Assembly: GCA_947494565.1 (NCBI GenBank)
Contig: CANLVG010000012.1
Coordinates: 124,001-188,000, forward strand
Reading direction: 5' to 3'
DNA: 64,000 bases
Origin: an uncultured Flavobacteriaceae bacterium
GTDB taxonomy: Bacteria; Bacteroidota; Bacteroidia; Flavobacteriales; Flavobacteriaceae
Made by a program: the position numbers and the translations under genes. Under the pieces are notes generated by a model. It saw only the letters and a program-made list of their open reading frames with translations, did not search any database and was not told the DNA's origin. The stretch's first letter is position 1; every line of letters begins with the position of its first letter. Positions 26,994-35,415 of the stretch are shown here, piece after piece.

Positions 26994-28328
26994 ATGAATT
27001 CCAAAATCTTTACTATTTCACTCATCGTGGCCTTGGCAGGCTTTCTATTCGGATTCGACACCGTTGTTATTTCCGGAGCGGAAAAGAAACTGCAGCTCTT
27101 ATGGGAATCGTCTGATGCCTTTCATGGCACGGTAGTTATCGGTATGGCATTGTTCGGCACTGTCGTTGGGGCGATCCTAGGAGGAATTCCAACGAACAAA
27201 ATAGGAAGAAAAAACACCCTGATCTGGATTGGTGTACTGTATTCCCTTTCCGCAATCGGGTCGGCCTTTGCAAATGACCCTGTGACCTTCGGTATTTTTA
27301 GATTCATAGGTGGCTTGGGTATTGGAGCCTCAACCGTAGCGGCACCAGCCTATATTTCAGAAATAGCTCCTGCCAAAAACAGAGGTCGTTTGGTAGGCTT
27401 TTATCAGTTTATGCTTGTTTTCGGTATTCTGGTGGCCTTCATCTCTAACTATGCCTTAAACGGATTGGGCGAAAACGATTGGAGATGGATGGTAGGAGTA
27501 GAAGCCTTTCCTGCGATTATTTATACCCTATTTGTTCTAAGCGTTCCCAAAAGTCCACGTTGGTTGGTTACCAAAAACAGGATGGAAGAGGCCGAAACCG
27601 TGCTTGCTACAATTAGTCCTGAAATTTCGATCACCCAATTGAAGGAAGACATGGAGGCAGATAAAACCAGCGCAACGGCATCAGAGAATATCTTTATCAA
27701 GAAGTACCGCTTTCCCTTAATGCTGGCCTTTCTCATCGCCTTTTTCAATCAATTCTCTGGTATCAACGCTTTTTTATACTACGCACCGCGCATTTTTGAA
27801 GCCGCAGGACTTGGGGAAAACACGGCGCTGTTGAGCAGTATTGGAATAGGTGTTACCAATTTGGCCTTTACTATGTTAGGCATATTCTTGATCGATCGAC
27901 TCGGAAGAAGGCAACTCATGTATTATGGGTCTTTCGGTTATATCATTTCACTGGCCCTAGTAGCAGCAGCCTTTATCTTTTCATGGGAAGGCATTGCCGT
28001 ACCGATTTTCCTGTTTTTGTTCATTGCATCGCACGCAATTGGCCAAGGGGCCGTTATCTGGGTATTTATCTCGGAAGTATTTCCTAATCATTTGAGGGGT
28101 TCAGGACAGGCATTCGGCAGTTCTGTCCATTGGGTACTCGCATGGCTGATTCCATCTTCGATACCCTTTCTATTCTCATGGATAGGCCCAGGACCCGTTT
28201 TTGCCTTTTTTGCCTTTATGATGGTACTTCAGCTTGCTTGGGTACATTTCCTTATGCCCGAAACGAAAGGGATCTCCTTGGAGGAGTTGAGTAAAAAATT
28301 GAGTGGGCAAAAAAAGGGAGACCGATAG
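26994..28328 (+). CDS. MFS sugar porter family transporter
   Basis: A 444-residue inner-membrane symporter with 12 predicted TM helices. Sugar porter signatures are present: FDTVVISGA in TM1, RFIGGLGIGASTVAAPAYISE in the first half, VPKSPRWLV before the central loop, FFNQFSGINAFLYYAPRIF in TM7, LGRRQLMYYG and PETKG at the C-terminus. These indicate uptake of a hexose or pentose (XylE/GalP/AraE-like) with protons. The specific sugar cannot be stated. The gene is followed by small ORFs and a divergent regulator, not by a metabolic operon. Confidence 0.9.
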   Translation: MNSKIFTISLIVALAGFLFGFDTVVISGAEKKLQLLWESSDAFHGTVVIGMALFGTVVGAILGGIPTNKIGRKNTLIWIGVLYSLSAIGSAFANDPVTFGIFRFIGGLGIGASTVAAPAYISEIAPAKNRGRLVGFYQFMLVFGILVAFISNYALNGLGENDWRWMVGVEAFPAIIYTLFVLSVPKSPRWLVTKNRMEEAETVLATISPEISITQLKEDMEADKTSATASENIFIKKYRFPLMLAFLIAFFNQFSGINAFLYYAPRIFEAAGLGENTALLSSIGIGVTNLAFTMLGIFLIDRLGRRQLMYYGSFGYIISLALVAAAFIFSWEGIAVPIFLFLFIASHAIGQGAVIWVFISEVFPNHLRGSGQAFGSSVHWVLAWLIPSSIPFLFSWIGPGPVFAFFAFMMVLQLAWVHFLMPETKGISLEELSKKLSGQKKGDR

Positions 28329-28466
28329 CCATCAAGTGTCGTTTTACCGATAAAACGAGCATTACATCGAAGGAACATACTAAAAATGAGTCAGTTAGTC
28401 GAATTGTTGCTTGATTAGGTCGCTTTTACCACACAATTTTGTAAATTAGAGGAAACTATACGAAAA

Positions 28467-28595
28467 ATGGAACAGCAAATTACTCCGGGTACCCGGATAT
28501 TGAATGGCTTCCTAAGTGTAATGGTGGTGGTATTGGTAGGTATTTTACTTTCCGTAGTCGTCGCACTCATACTTTGGGCCGTCGGTGTCTTTTAA
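28467..28595 (+). CDS. Small single-TM protein, 42 residues
   Basis: An ATG ORF of 42 codons. Residues 1-14 are polar (MEQQITPGTRILNG), followed by a hydrophobic helix of about 26 residues (LSVMVVVLVGILLSVVVALI). It has a purine-rich leader and is followed 76 bp later by a strong terminator, which supports an expressed unit. No homology can be claimed from sequence alone. It may be a membrane microprotein. Confidence 0.5.
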   Translation: MEQQITPGTRILNGFLSVMVVVLVGILLSVVVALILWAVGVF

Positions 28596-28670
28596 CCCAG
28601 CGACTTAAGTTCCCCAAAAAAATCTTAAGCCCTATTTATTCTTAAAATTATTTGACTTTTGCCATAAACC

Positions 28671-28703
28671 GGGCCCTTCAATATGAAGGGTCCTCTTTTT
28701 TTT
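28671..28703 (+). terminator. Rho-independent terminator after the 42-residue ORF
   Basis: A nine-pair stem (28671-28679 with 28685-28693, one G-T) around AATAT, followed by a T-rich tail. It ends the transcript from the sugar-porter/small-ORF region. Confidence 0.8.
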
Positions 28704-28774
28704 GAGCACTGGGCACAACAGAAATTCCCTATTGACCCGGGCTATAGGTGACCTTCAAAGATGTCCTTTTTAAA

Positions 28775-28951
28775 CTAGAGTCCCGCAAGTTCCCGATCTA
28801 AATTCGGAAAGGTCTTCGTGAGGGCATCGAACAATTCATTCTGAATGTCGGTCGCATACTCGGTATACACTACGTAGCTAATCATTAGCAAACAAAGGGT
28901 CAAAGATCCGAAAAGAACCCTTGAGGCAAACAATCTTTCTGAAGTATTCAT
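28775..28951 (-). CDS. Small single-TM protein, 58 residues
   Basis: A minus-strand ORF whose product starts MNTSERLFASRVLFG, has a TM helix (about residues 11-29, LFGSLTLCLLMISYVVYT), and ends in an acidic/polar helix (ELFDALTKTFPNLDREL). It faces the 42-residue ORF across the terminator. Coding status is suggested by the clear amphipathic tail, but no family is recognised. Confidence 0.4.
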   Translation of the reverse strand: MNTSERLFASRVLFGSLTLCLLMISYVVYTEYATDIQNELFDALTKTFPNLDRELAGL

Positions 28952-29716
28952 CGTGGTGGTTGGTTAATTAAGACCTTGAAAAATACTTAATTTTATTTAA
29001 ATTAACAATTTTTTAACAACAAAGGTTCTTTACTCCTCATACAAAATAGGTGCCGCCCTGATATATCCGTCCCAGAAGTGAATCGAGCCATCTCAAAAGA
29101 AAACCATTTCTTAGTTTACCTTACGATTGGTCGCTTCTAATTTTTAGGCAGCTTGCAACCGTCATAGAATCAAAACGGCACCTTTTGGTGAAACGTCATG
29201 CTATAGGAATTTCAATAAATCCAAAAAAAGCGCTTTCTACAAAATCGAATGAGGAAATAGACAAGCGGAGAGAAGAATCGCTTGTATTTGAAAGATTGCC
29301 AACAGTGAGTTAATACAGAGGGACGATCCGTTATTGCTCGATTGTTTTTTTAGAGAAACCAAAATACATTTTACGGTTTGTCAAACTTGTAGAATTCGAC
29401 TGTAGAAACCGCTACTTTTATATTTTAAGCGCCCCCCTGCATTATTGCCAATCACTAAAAAACTAGATGAAGCAAAATTGGGTAAATTTCCTTCTTAAAA
29501 AGGGGATATTTTAGGAAACAATAGGGTTCATTTTAAGAAATTACAAAAAAGTAACTTCTTAAAAACAAGGTATTTAAGTGGTTTTGAATGCTCTTTTTCG
29601 GAACATCAGCGCTATGGTCACATTTTCGGCAAAAATGGGGGTCATTTTTGACACTTACTCCATAAGGCCACACCGACCCTAAAGATTACTGGCCATACCA
29701 AAATATGCCACAGACC
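28952..29716. other. 765-bp AT-rich intergenic region with an inverted repeat
   Basis: No ORF over 60 codons is supported on either strand. It contains a 14-nt inverted repeat (29531-29544 and 29551-29564, one mismatch, loop AAAAAA). A direct copy of its CTTCTTAAAAA half is found at 29491-29501. The region lies downstream of the hybrid sensor gene. It could hold an unannotated small RNA or binding sites; the sequence does not decide. Confidence 0.5.
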
Positions 29717-32700
29717 TCACTCTGCAGGTACCTTCTTATATTCGGCAGGACTTTTTCCAAGTTCTTTTTTGAAGCATTTCGAAAAATACTTTACATCATT
29801 AAAACCGACGACATAGGCGGCATCAGCTACGGAATAATCCGTCTCAGTCAAGTACATGGCAGCCTTTTTAATACGCGTACTCCTAACGAATTCCACCAAG
29901 GTCCTACCCGTTAGGGCCTGGCATTTTCTATAGAGCGACGAGTGGCTCATATGCATCAGTTTGGAAAGCTCATCAACGCGAAACTCTGAATCTTCCATTA
30001 GAGTATCGATATGACCCACTAGATCGGTCAAAAAAACCTCGTCTTTCGATTTGACCGTTGGTTTGGATGGGGAAACAATCAAATCGGCCTTTATTTTCTT
30101 GACGAGACGCTCTCCCCTTGTAATGATATTGTGTGATTTCAACAACAATTCATTCGTACTGAATGGCTTGGCCATATATTCGATGACCCCGGCCCGCAAC
30201 GCGGAAACCCGGTTCCGCGGGTTATCTTCGGCCGTCATAAGGATAATGGGAATATGGGCAGTGGTCTTGGTATCACGTAATTCTTTGGCCAAAGTTATAC
30301 CGTTCTTCTTAGGCATCATGATATCGCTTACGATCAAATGGGGAAGCTGCTCTACCGCTAGTTGATAACCTTCGACCCCGTCGCTCGCCAGAATGATATT
30401 GTAATATCCCCCAAAGAGATCCTTGAGATAGTCACGTAGTTCAAAATTGTCCTCCACAATTAATACGGTCTTGTCGAAGTCGCCATTTAATAGGGTATCA
30501 TCTGCCTGTTGTATGTTGACCACCGGCCTGCTTATATCTGATGTATTTTCAATTTCAGGAGCGATAGTGGCTACCTCTGACGCTTGGATTTGCAAAGGCA
30601 ACAGCGCCGTAAAACAAGTAATCCCTTGGTTCGAATTGACCATAATAGTTCCCTGATGGAGCTCCATAAGTTCCTTGGAAAGGGCCAGGCCGATACCGGT
30701 ACCCGATTCTTGGTCCTCCTCCCCTTGATAAAACATCCGAAAAATATGCTTCTGGTCCTTTTCGGATATCGCAGCGCCCGTATTCGTAAAAGAAATCAAG
30801 GCATTCTCTCCCCTACTGTCACGTTTTAACGCGATTTCAATATTCCCTCCCTTAGGGGTAAACTTAAAAGCATTCGATAACAGGTTATAGAAGACATGTT
30901 CAAGCTTTTCCGAATCATAGACGGCACCCCAATCATTACCGTCCACCTTGAAGGTGAAGTTGATATCTTTACGGTCGGCCAATTCATCGAATGAGTTCTT
31001 CACTCGTATAAGGTCGGTTCGTAGGTCACTTTGGGCAAAACTGACTTTCAACTTTCCTATTTCCTTATTTCGGACGGCCGTAAGTTCAAAAACAATACGG
31101 GAGAGGCGCTTCACATTGTGGGAAATCATATGCAAACGCTTCTGCACTGGGGGGCTCTTCTTCAAATTAGCTGATTGCAGCATATTCTCGACAGGAATCA
31201 AGATCAAAGACAAAGGCGTCTGAATTTCATGGGAAATCTTGGAGAAAAAGTCCATTTTCATTTGGTACAGTTGCCTATCTCCCTCATACTTCAGTTGTTG
31301 TAGCTCCACGTTACGTCGAAATCGCAACCACCAAACCAGGGCAATTAACAGACCAACGACCATTAAAACATATCCCAGATATGCCAACGGGTGTCTATAA
31401 ATTGGGGGAGAGATCTGTATGTTGACAGTTCTTAGAGGGATATCCCACGACCCTGCCTCCGTACCGGCCCGTACCTGAAACTCGTAGGTACCGTCAGGCA
31501 CCTTAGTATACGAGGCTGTTCTAGAATTCAGCGGTGTGACCCAGTTATCATCCAACCCTTTTAAACGATAGGAGTAAAAGTAATTTGGTGAAAGCACATC
31601 GTCAAGGGCCAAGAACCCTATCGAAAAGGAGGACTGTTCGTAAGTGAGGGCAATTCGGTCGACATTGGCGATTCCATGGGTCAACTGATCCGGAATGACC
31701 GAGAGTGCCGGTTCGTTCAAGATCTGGATACCTTCAATAACCAGTTGAGCATCGGTATTGGCTTTTTCAAGCTTATCGGGATCGAAATAGTTGACTCCAC
31801 TTAGGCTCGCAAAATAGAACTTGCCTTCGTCATCCTTGTACGAACCTGCCAAGAACCTTGAATCGAGAAAACCGTCGTTCTTGGAAAAAACACTATAGTC
31901 TCCCGTATTCGGATTCAAGCGCCAGAGCCCGTTGACTGCGCCCAGCCATATATTGTCTTTGTCCTGCGCTACAACGGATTGAAAACTGATACGCTCAATT
32001 GCCGTTATATGCGTATAATCACTATATTTCTTTGTATTCGTATCAAAAGAGTACAAGCGGCCATTATAACTGACCAACCACAACACTCCTTCATTATCCA
32101 CGTCTATGATCCTGATTCCTTTAAATGCAGGATCCACTTCTCTCTTGCTAAAAATATCGTAGTATTCAAAATCCGATTTTTTAAGGTCGGTAGCATCCTC
32201 CTTAAATTTATAAACCCCATTTTTAGCACTGATCCAAAGCGTGCCCTCCTTGGTTTCGACCACATCTCTTCCTTGAGATCGATCTGTACTGAAAGACGCC
32301 CCACTGTATTCTGCCAAAAGCACCCCTTTTTTCGAATACACGAAAAAACCCATTTCGGTCAATACCCAAACCCTATCCTTTCGGTCTTCATAAATTTCAT
32401 GAATAATGGATGCGCGCATTCCTTGTTTATCAGCAATAGGAAAGCGAACCGCTTTCTTGCTCTTCTTATCGAACTCCCAAAGACCATCGCCAAGCGTCGC
32501 CACCCAAATCGTGTTCGCTTCTACTTCAAAAACCACTTGCACAGAAAGTCCACTGCTATAATCATCTGCTACGAGATAGGCCTCCTTACCACCAGTATCT
32601 GGATCCACTCGCAAAATTCCCCTACCTTCCGTCCCAAACCAGAGAGACCCGTCTTGTGATTTCAAAAGTGATCGTACCCGTGCAGGTTTGTTGTACAGTG

Positions 32701-33745
32701 CAGCGGAATAGCTGCTCACTTTCGAATCCGTATCCTCACTCAAAATCACGTTGATATCTCCATAATCACATGCAATCCAAAGATTTCGGTTATCGTCTTC
32801 ATACAAATCACCGATCGAGTTGCTGCTCAGGGTGTTCGAATCAAAGATACTGTAGGTTAGGATTTCCAACTGGTTTCGTTCGGGGTCGATTCTGAACAAT
32901 CCGTCCGGGTCGGTACCTAACCAGATATTCCCTTTAAAATCACAAGTGAGGACAAAAAAAGAGGTCTTGGTCGCCTGCAGAATTTCTTGGCTCAGAATCT
33001 CCTCTTGTATGAATTTTTTGCGTTCCGGGTCGTATATCAAAATCCCTAAATCTTTAGCTGTCGTGCCAATCCAAATCCGGCCGCGCTTGTCCAAAGCGAT
33101 ATCCGTCCAGAAGGTTGTTGGCATTTCTTTGGGCATCTCAATATATGCAGAGGTATTTGACTGAGTGTCATACATAATCAATTCTCCCGTTCTTTTGATC
33201 AAGAAAAGCTTTCCGGCCCCATTCTTCAACATTCTCATTATTCTGCCAAAACTATCAAAATGTCCAGGGAGGGGGTGTTCATGTTCAATAGTATCGTTAT
33301 CTGAATCAAAGAGCAAGAGCTTCCCGTCGAGGGTAGCCATCCAGATTTTATTTCCGTCAGGAAGCATGCGCTTTATGCGATAGTCTTCAAGAGGGGCACC
33401 TTCAATGGACTGCGGGCTAAAATCTTCTTGGCTATTCATTCGGGAGACAAAACCTAATTCTGATCGGATCCATAGTACCCCGGTTTCATTCTTGGCGATA
33501 CCTTGGACCATATCGTCCCCTATTTCTTGGTGAAAGATACTTTCATAAGGAATCGACTTGAATTCGTGACCGTTATACTTGTTGATTCCGTCGATCTTTC
33601 CAATCCACATATACCCAAGAGTATCTTGCACCATGGGAATCTTTTCGAATTGATGGGTAGGGATCTTATGTTCTAGTCGAAGTACCTTGGACTTACGTTG
33701 GGCGTAAAAGATGGTCACATTTAAAAAAAGGTATACATAGAGCAT
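29717..33745 (-). CDS. Hybrid two-component system (one-protein sensor kinase/regulator)
   Basis: A 1342-residue fused sensor and regulator of the Bacteroidota HTCS type. In order: signal peptide (MLYVYLFLNVTIFYAQ), about 13 reg_prop beta-propeller repeats with (L/I)W(I/L)GT-like motifs (about 30-700), a Y_Y_Y domain before a TM at about 787-808, a HisKA domain with SHEIQTPLS (His839), a HATPase domain (about 950-1065), a receiver (LIVSDIMMPKK with Asp1141), and a C-terminal AraC HTH (about 1235-1340, GFNDVKYFSKCFKKELG). Such proteins normally sense oligosaccharides in the periplasm and activate nearby polysaccharide genes. None is adjacent except the sugar porter 1.4 kb away. The ATG 33745 is chosen; a TTG at 33805 is in frame but lacks a signal. 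Confidence 0.93.
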   Translation of the reverse strand: MLYVYLFLNVTIFYAQRKSKVLRLEHKIPTHQFEKIPMVQDTLGYMWIGKIDGINKYNGHEFKSIPYESIFHQEIGDDMVQGIAKNETGVLWIRSELGFVSRMNSQEDFSPQSIEGAPLEDYRIKRMLPDGNKIWMATLDGKLLLFDSDNDTIEHEHPLPGHFDSFGRIMRMLKNGAGKLFLIKRTGELIMYDTQSNTSAYIEMPKEMPTTFWTDIALDKRGRIWIGTTAKDLGILIYDPERKKFIQEEILSQEILQATKTSFFVLTCDFKGNIWLGTDPDGLFRIDPERNQLEILTYSIFDSNTLSSNSIGDLYEDDNRNLWIACDYGDINVILSEDTDSKVSSYSAALYNKPARVRSLLKSQDGSLWFGTEGRGILRVDPDTGGKEAYLVADDYSSGLSVQVVFEVEANTIWVATLGDGLWEFDKKSKKAVRFPIADKQGMRASIIHEIYEDRKDRVWVLTEMGFFVYSKKGVLLAEYSGASFSTDRSQGRDVVETKEGTLWISAKNGVYKFKEDATDLKKSDFEYYDIFSKREVDPAFKGIRIIDVDNEGVLWLVSYNGRLYSFDTNTKKYSDYTHITAIERISFQSVVAQDKDNIWLGAVNGLWRLNPNTGDYSVFSKNDGFLDSRFLAGSYKDDEGKFYFASLSGVNYFDPDKLEKANTDAQLVIEGIQILNEPALSVIPDQLTHGIANVDRIALTYEQSSFSIGFLALDDVLSPNYFYSYRLKGLDDNWVTPLNSRTASYTKVPDGTYEFQVRAGTEAGSWDIPLRTVNIQISPPIYRHPLAYLGYVLMVVGLLIALVWWLRFRRNVELQQLKYEGDRQLYQMKMDFFSKISHEIQTPLSLILIPVENMLQSANLKKSPPVQKRLHMISHNVKRLSRIVFELTAVRNKEIGKLKVSFAQSDLRTDLIRVKNSFDELADRKDINFTFKVDGNDWGAVYDSEKLEHVFYNLLSNAFKFTPKGGNIEIALKRDSRGENALISFTNTGAAISEKDQKHIFRMFYQGEEDQESGTGIGLALSKELMELHQGTIMVNSNQGITCFTALLPLQIQASEVATIAPEIENTSDISRPVVNIQQADDTLLNGDFDKTVLIVEDNFELRDYLKDLFGGYYNIILASDGVEGYQLAVEQLPHLIVSDIMMPKKNGITLAKELRDTKTTAHIPIILMTAEDNPRNRVSALRAGVIEYMAKPFSTNELLLKSHNIITRGERLVKKIKADLIVSPSKPTVKSKDEVFLTDLVGHIDTLMEDSEFRVDELSKLMHMSHSSLYRKCQALTGRTLVEFVRSTRIKKAAMYLTETDYSVADAAYVVGFNDVKYFSKCFKKELGKSPAEYKKVPAE

Positions 33746-33942
33746 ACCTCTACTTATAAAAGCGACCTGTCCATTTCTACTGGAACCACCAGTTTTAACT
33801 ATCAACTGTAGGGCATTTTAGAAGTCATTACGACAAGAAAATGATTAGATTTAAAAATAACAATAAGATGTCAAAATAAAAAATACTCTCCACTTTGCAT
33901 AAGAACGGTTTGGTATCGATTCACATAGTTTCAATACATTCC

Positions 33943-34714
33943 CTAATTCAGGTGCCGATAACCATTTCGTTCGACCAGAGCACTGTCAACCCTCATTTTT
34001 TCTATATCATAAGCTATGATATTAAAATAAGTGACTTGGTAATAGCGCTCCCCTCTCGATAGTTACGCGACCATCGGAAAGGCCCTTAAATACGTTTCTA
34101 TAGGTATCGCCGTCATCGGTTTCAAATATTTTCACACCCGATCTGTTGAAAATTTTCACCTTATTACTGATGAGATTCTTCATACCTTCAAGGTAGAAAT
34201 AATCATTTCTATCATCATCATTGAGTGTGACTACAGTATAGATTTCCAAGTTTTCGGGCTGGATACCCTCGTTCACCCTGAGAAACGTAAACATTCTATA
34301 GGAGTTCAGGGCTACCGACTTAGATACCGTTTTACCATTCGTATCGACGATTCCACCTTCACTCCTCCAACGGCATTCGTTACTATTCCACCGCGAAATG
34401 CGTATTGCGGTTTGTGGATTGGCTACTATTTCTGACCTAGTGGCAGTAGGTTTATCCCAACTCAGTGTACGTACTACACCAGTGGTGGTATTGGTATTGT
34501 ATGCAAAAAGGCTCGTTTGAATTTCGGTGGCCGAGACGGGAGCGGCCGTGTCTAAATCGGCGATATTCAGTCGTGGAACAAGAACACCCTTGTCGTTCAC
34601 TACAATATCCAACTCGGCGGAAGCATTTGGTAATGAGGTGCCAACACCCGCTTGGGCTCGAGAAAACAGCAGCCCGAAAATGAGGGCCAATAGAAATAAA
34701 AGGTTTGGTTTCAT
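33943..34714 (-). pseudogene. Exported T9SS type B sorting-domain protein, frameshifted at the C-terminus
   Basis: Reading from ATG 34714: a signal peptide (MKPNLLFLLALIFGLLFSRAQA), a region like flavobacterial tail-fibre/adhesin starts (VGTSLPNASAELDI ... KGVLVPRL), then a C-terminal type B T9SS sorting domain (LNDDDRNDYFYLEGMKNL, KVKIFNRSGVKIFE). The in-frame product stops at 34022 (230 residues). Removing one base near 34036-34037 (an AA pair in CCAAGT on the minus strand) continues the domain as TYFNIIAYDI ... LVERNGY and ends at a TAG at 33943-33945, the natural end. So the sorting domain is interrupted by a single-base insertion. It may be a true mutation or a sequencing error. Confidence 0.75.
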
Positions 34715-35415
34715 AGAAAACGAAATTGGAATATGACGGTTATTCTGATTGCTTTCGGCGTTCGATTTAAGAGGACATTTGGTCTTGTAAAATAGAATCG
34801 GATACGTAGGTCTCCCTTTTGGAGTGTGCCCCAAGGAGGTATTTACAATTAGTATTGAAAAGATGCCCAGTCCCATTTATTTTTGAGTATTCACTCGAAA
34901 GTCCAACACTTTAAAGCAGCTGGATCAAGTAAAAAATAATATCTGTGTTGGTTAGAAATTGATATTCAAGAGAACTCCTTGAATCCCAACGCTGTATAGG
35001 GACAGTGATTTAACCTTGATTAGGTTCAATGTAATCAATAACGAACTGTATTCCCCTTTATTCTATACCCAGTGCTTATTTTTGGTTGATGTTGGACAGG
35101 TTGGTCCATCTAATTGATCGCTCACACCCTACATAATTCGTTCAAATTCAATTTTTTGGAAAAAAATTTAGAGCACGCCCCAACCGATTGGCATCATCAG
35201 AAAAAAGTTCGTGTTCAAAGAAGATGGCGTGAATCTATTACTGAATTTTCAAACTGATCAATTGGAATACAGATTTCAACTCCATTTTTAGACGAAGTGG
35301 TTTCTTCTCCTTGAAATAGTTGATTTCAAGGCCATATGACACGAAGGTGACACCTAAATGTCGTGTATATTGCCAATGGATATCGCTAGCTTTGGACCAA
35401 ACAAATTCCAATGCC
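34715..35415. other. 700-bp intergenic region with several perfect dyads upstream of the XRE-lactamase fusion
   Basis: No supported gene. It holds ATTCAAG-N7-CTTGAAT (34964-34984), CCTTGAAAT-N5-ATTTCAAGG (35309-35331), the palindrome AGGTGACACCT (35345-35355), and ACACGA...TCGTGT flanking it (35339-35366). All are consistent with operators for the DNA-binding domain encoded just downstream. Confidence 0.55.
35309..35366 (+). promoter_or_regulatory. Operator-like double dyad before the XRE-lactamase fusion gene
   Basis: Two inverted repeats lie within 60 bp: a perfect 9-bp-arm dyad at 35309-35331 with a 5-bp spacer, and the nested ACACGA(AGGTGACACCT)...TCGTGT structure at 35339-35366. The ATG is 49 bp further. 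XRE repressors typically bind such dyads to control their own gene, so autoregulation is inferred. Confidence 0.5.

Noticed and set aside
28340-28357. Hairpin CGTTTTA-CCGA-TAAAACG after the sugar porter
   Set aside because: No T-tract follows and the stem is AT-rich; not called a terminator.
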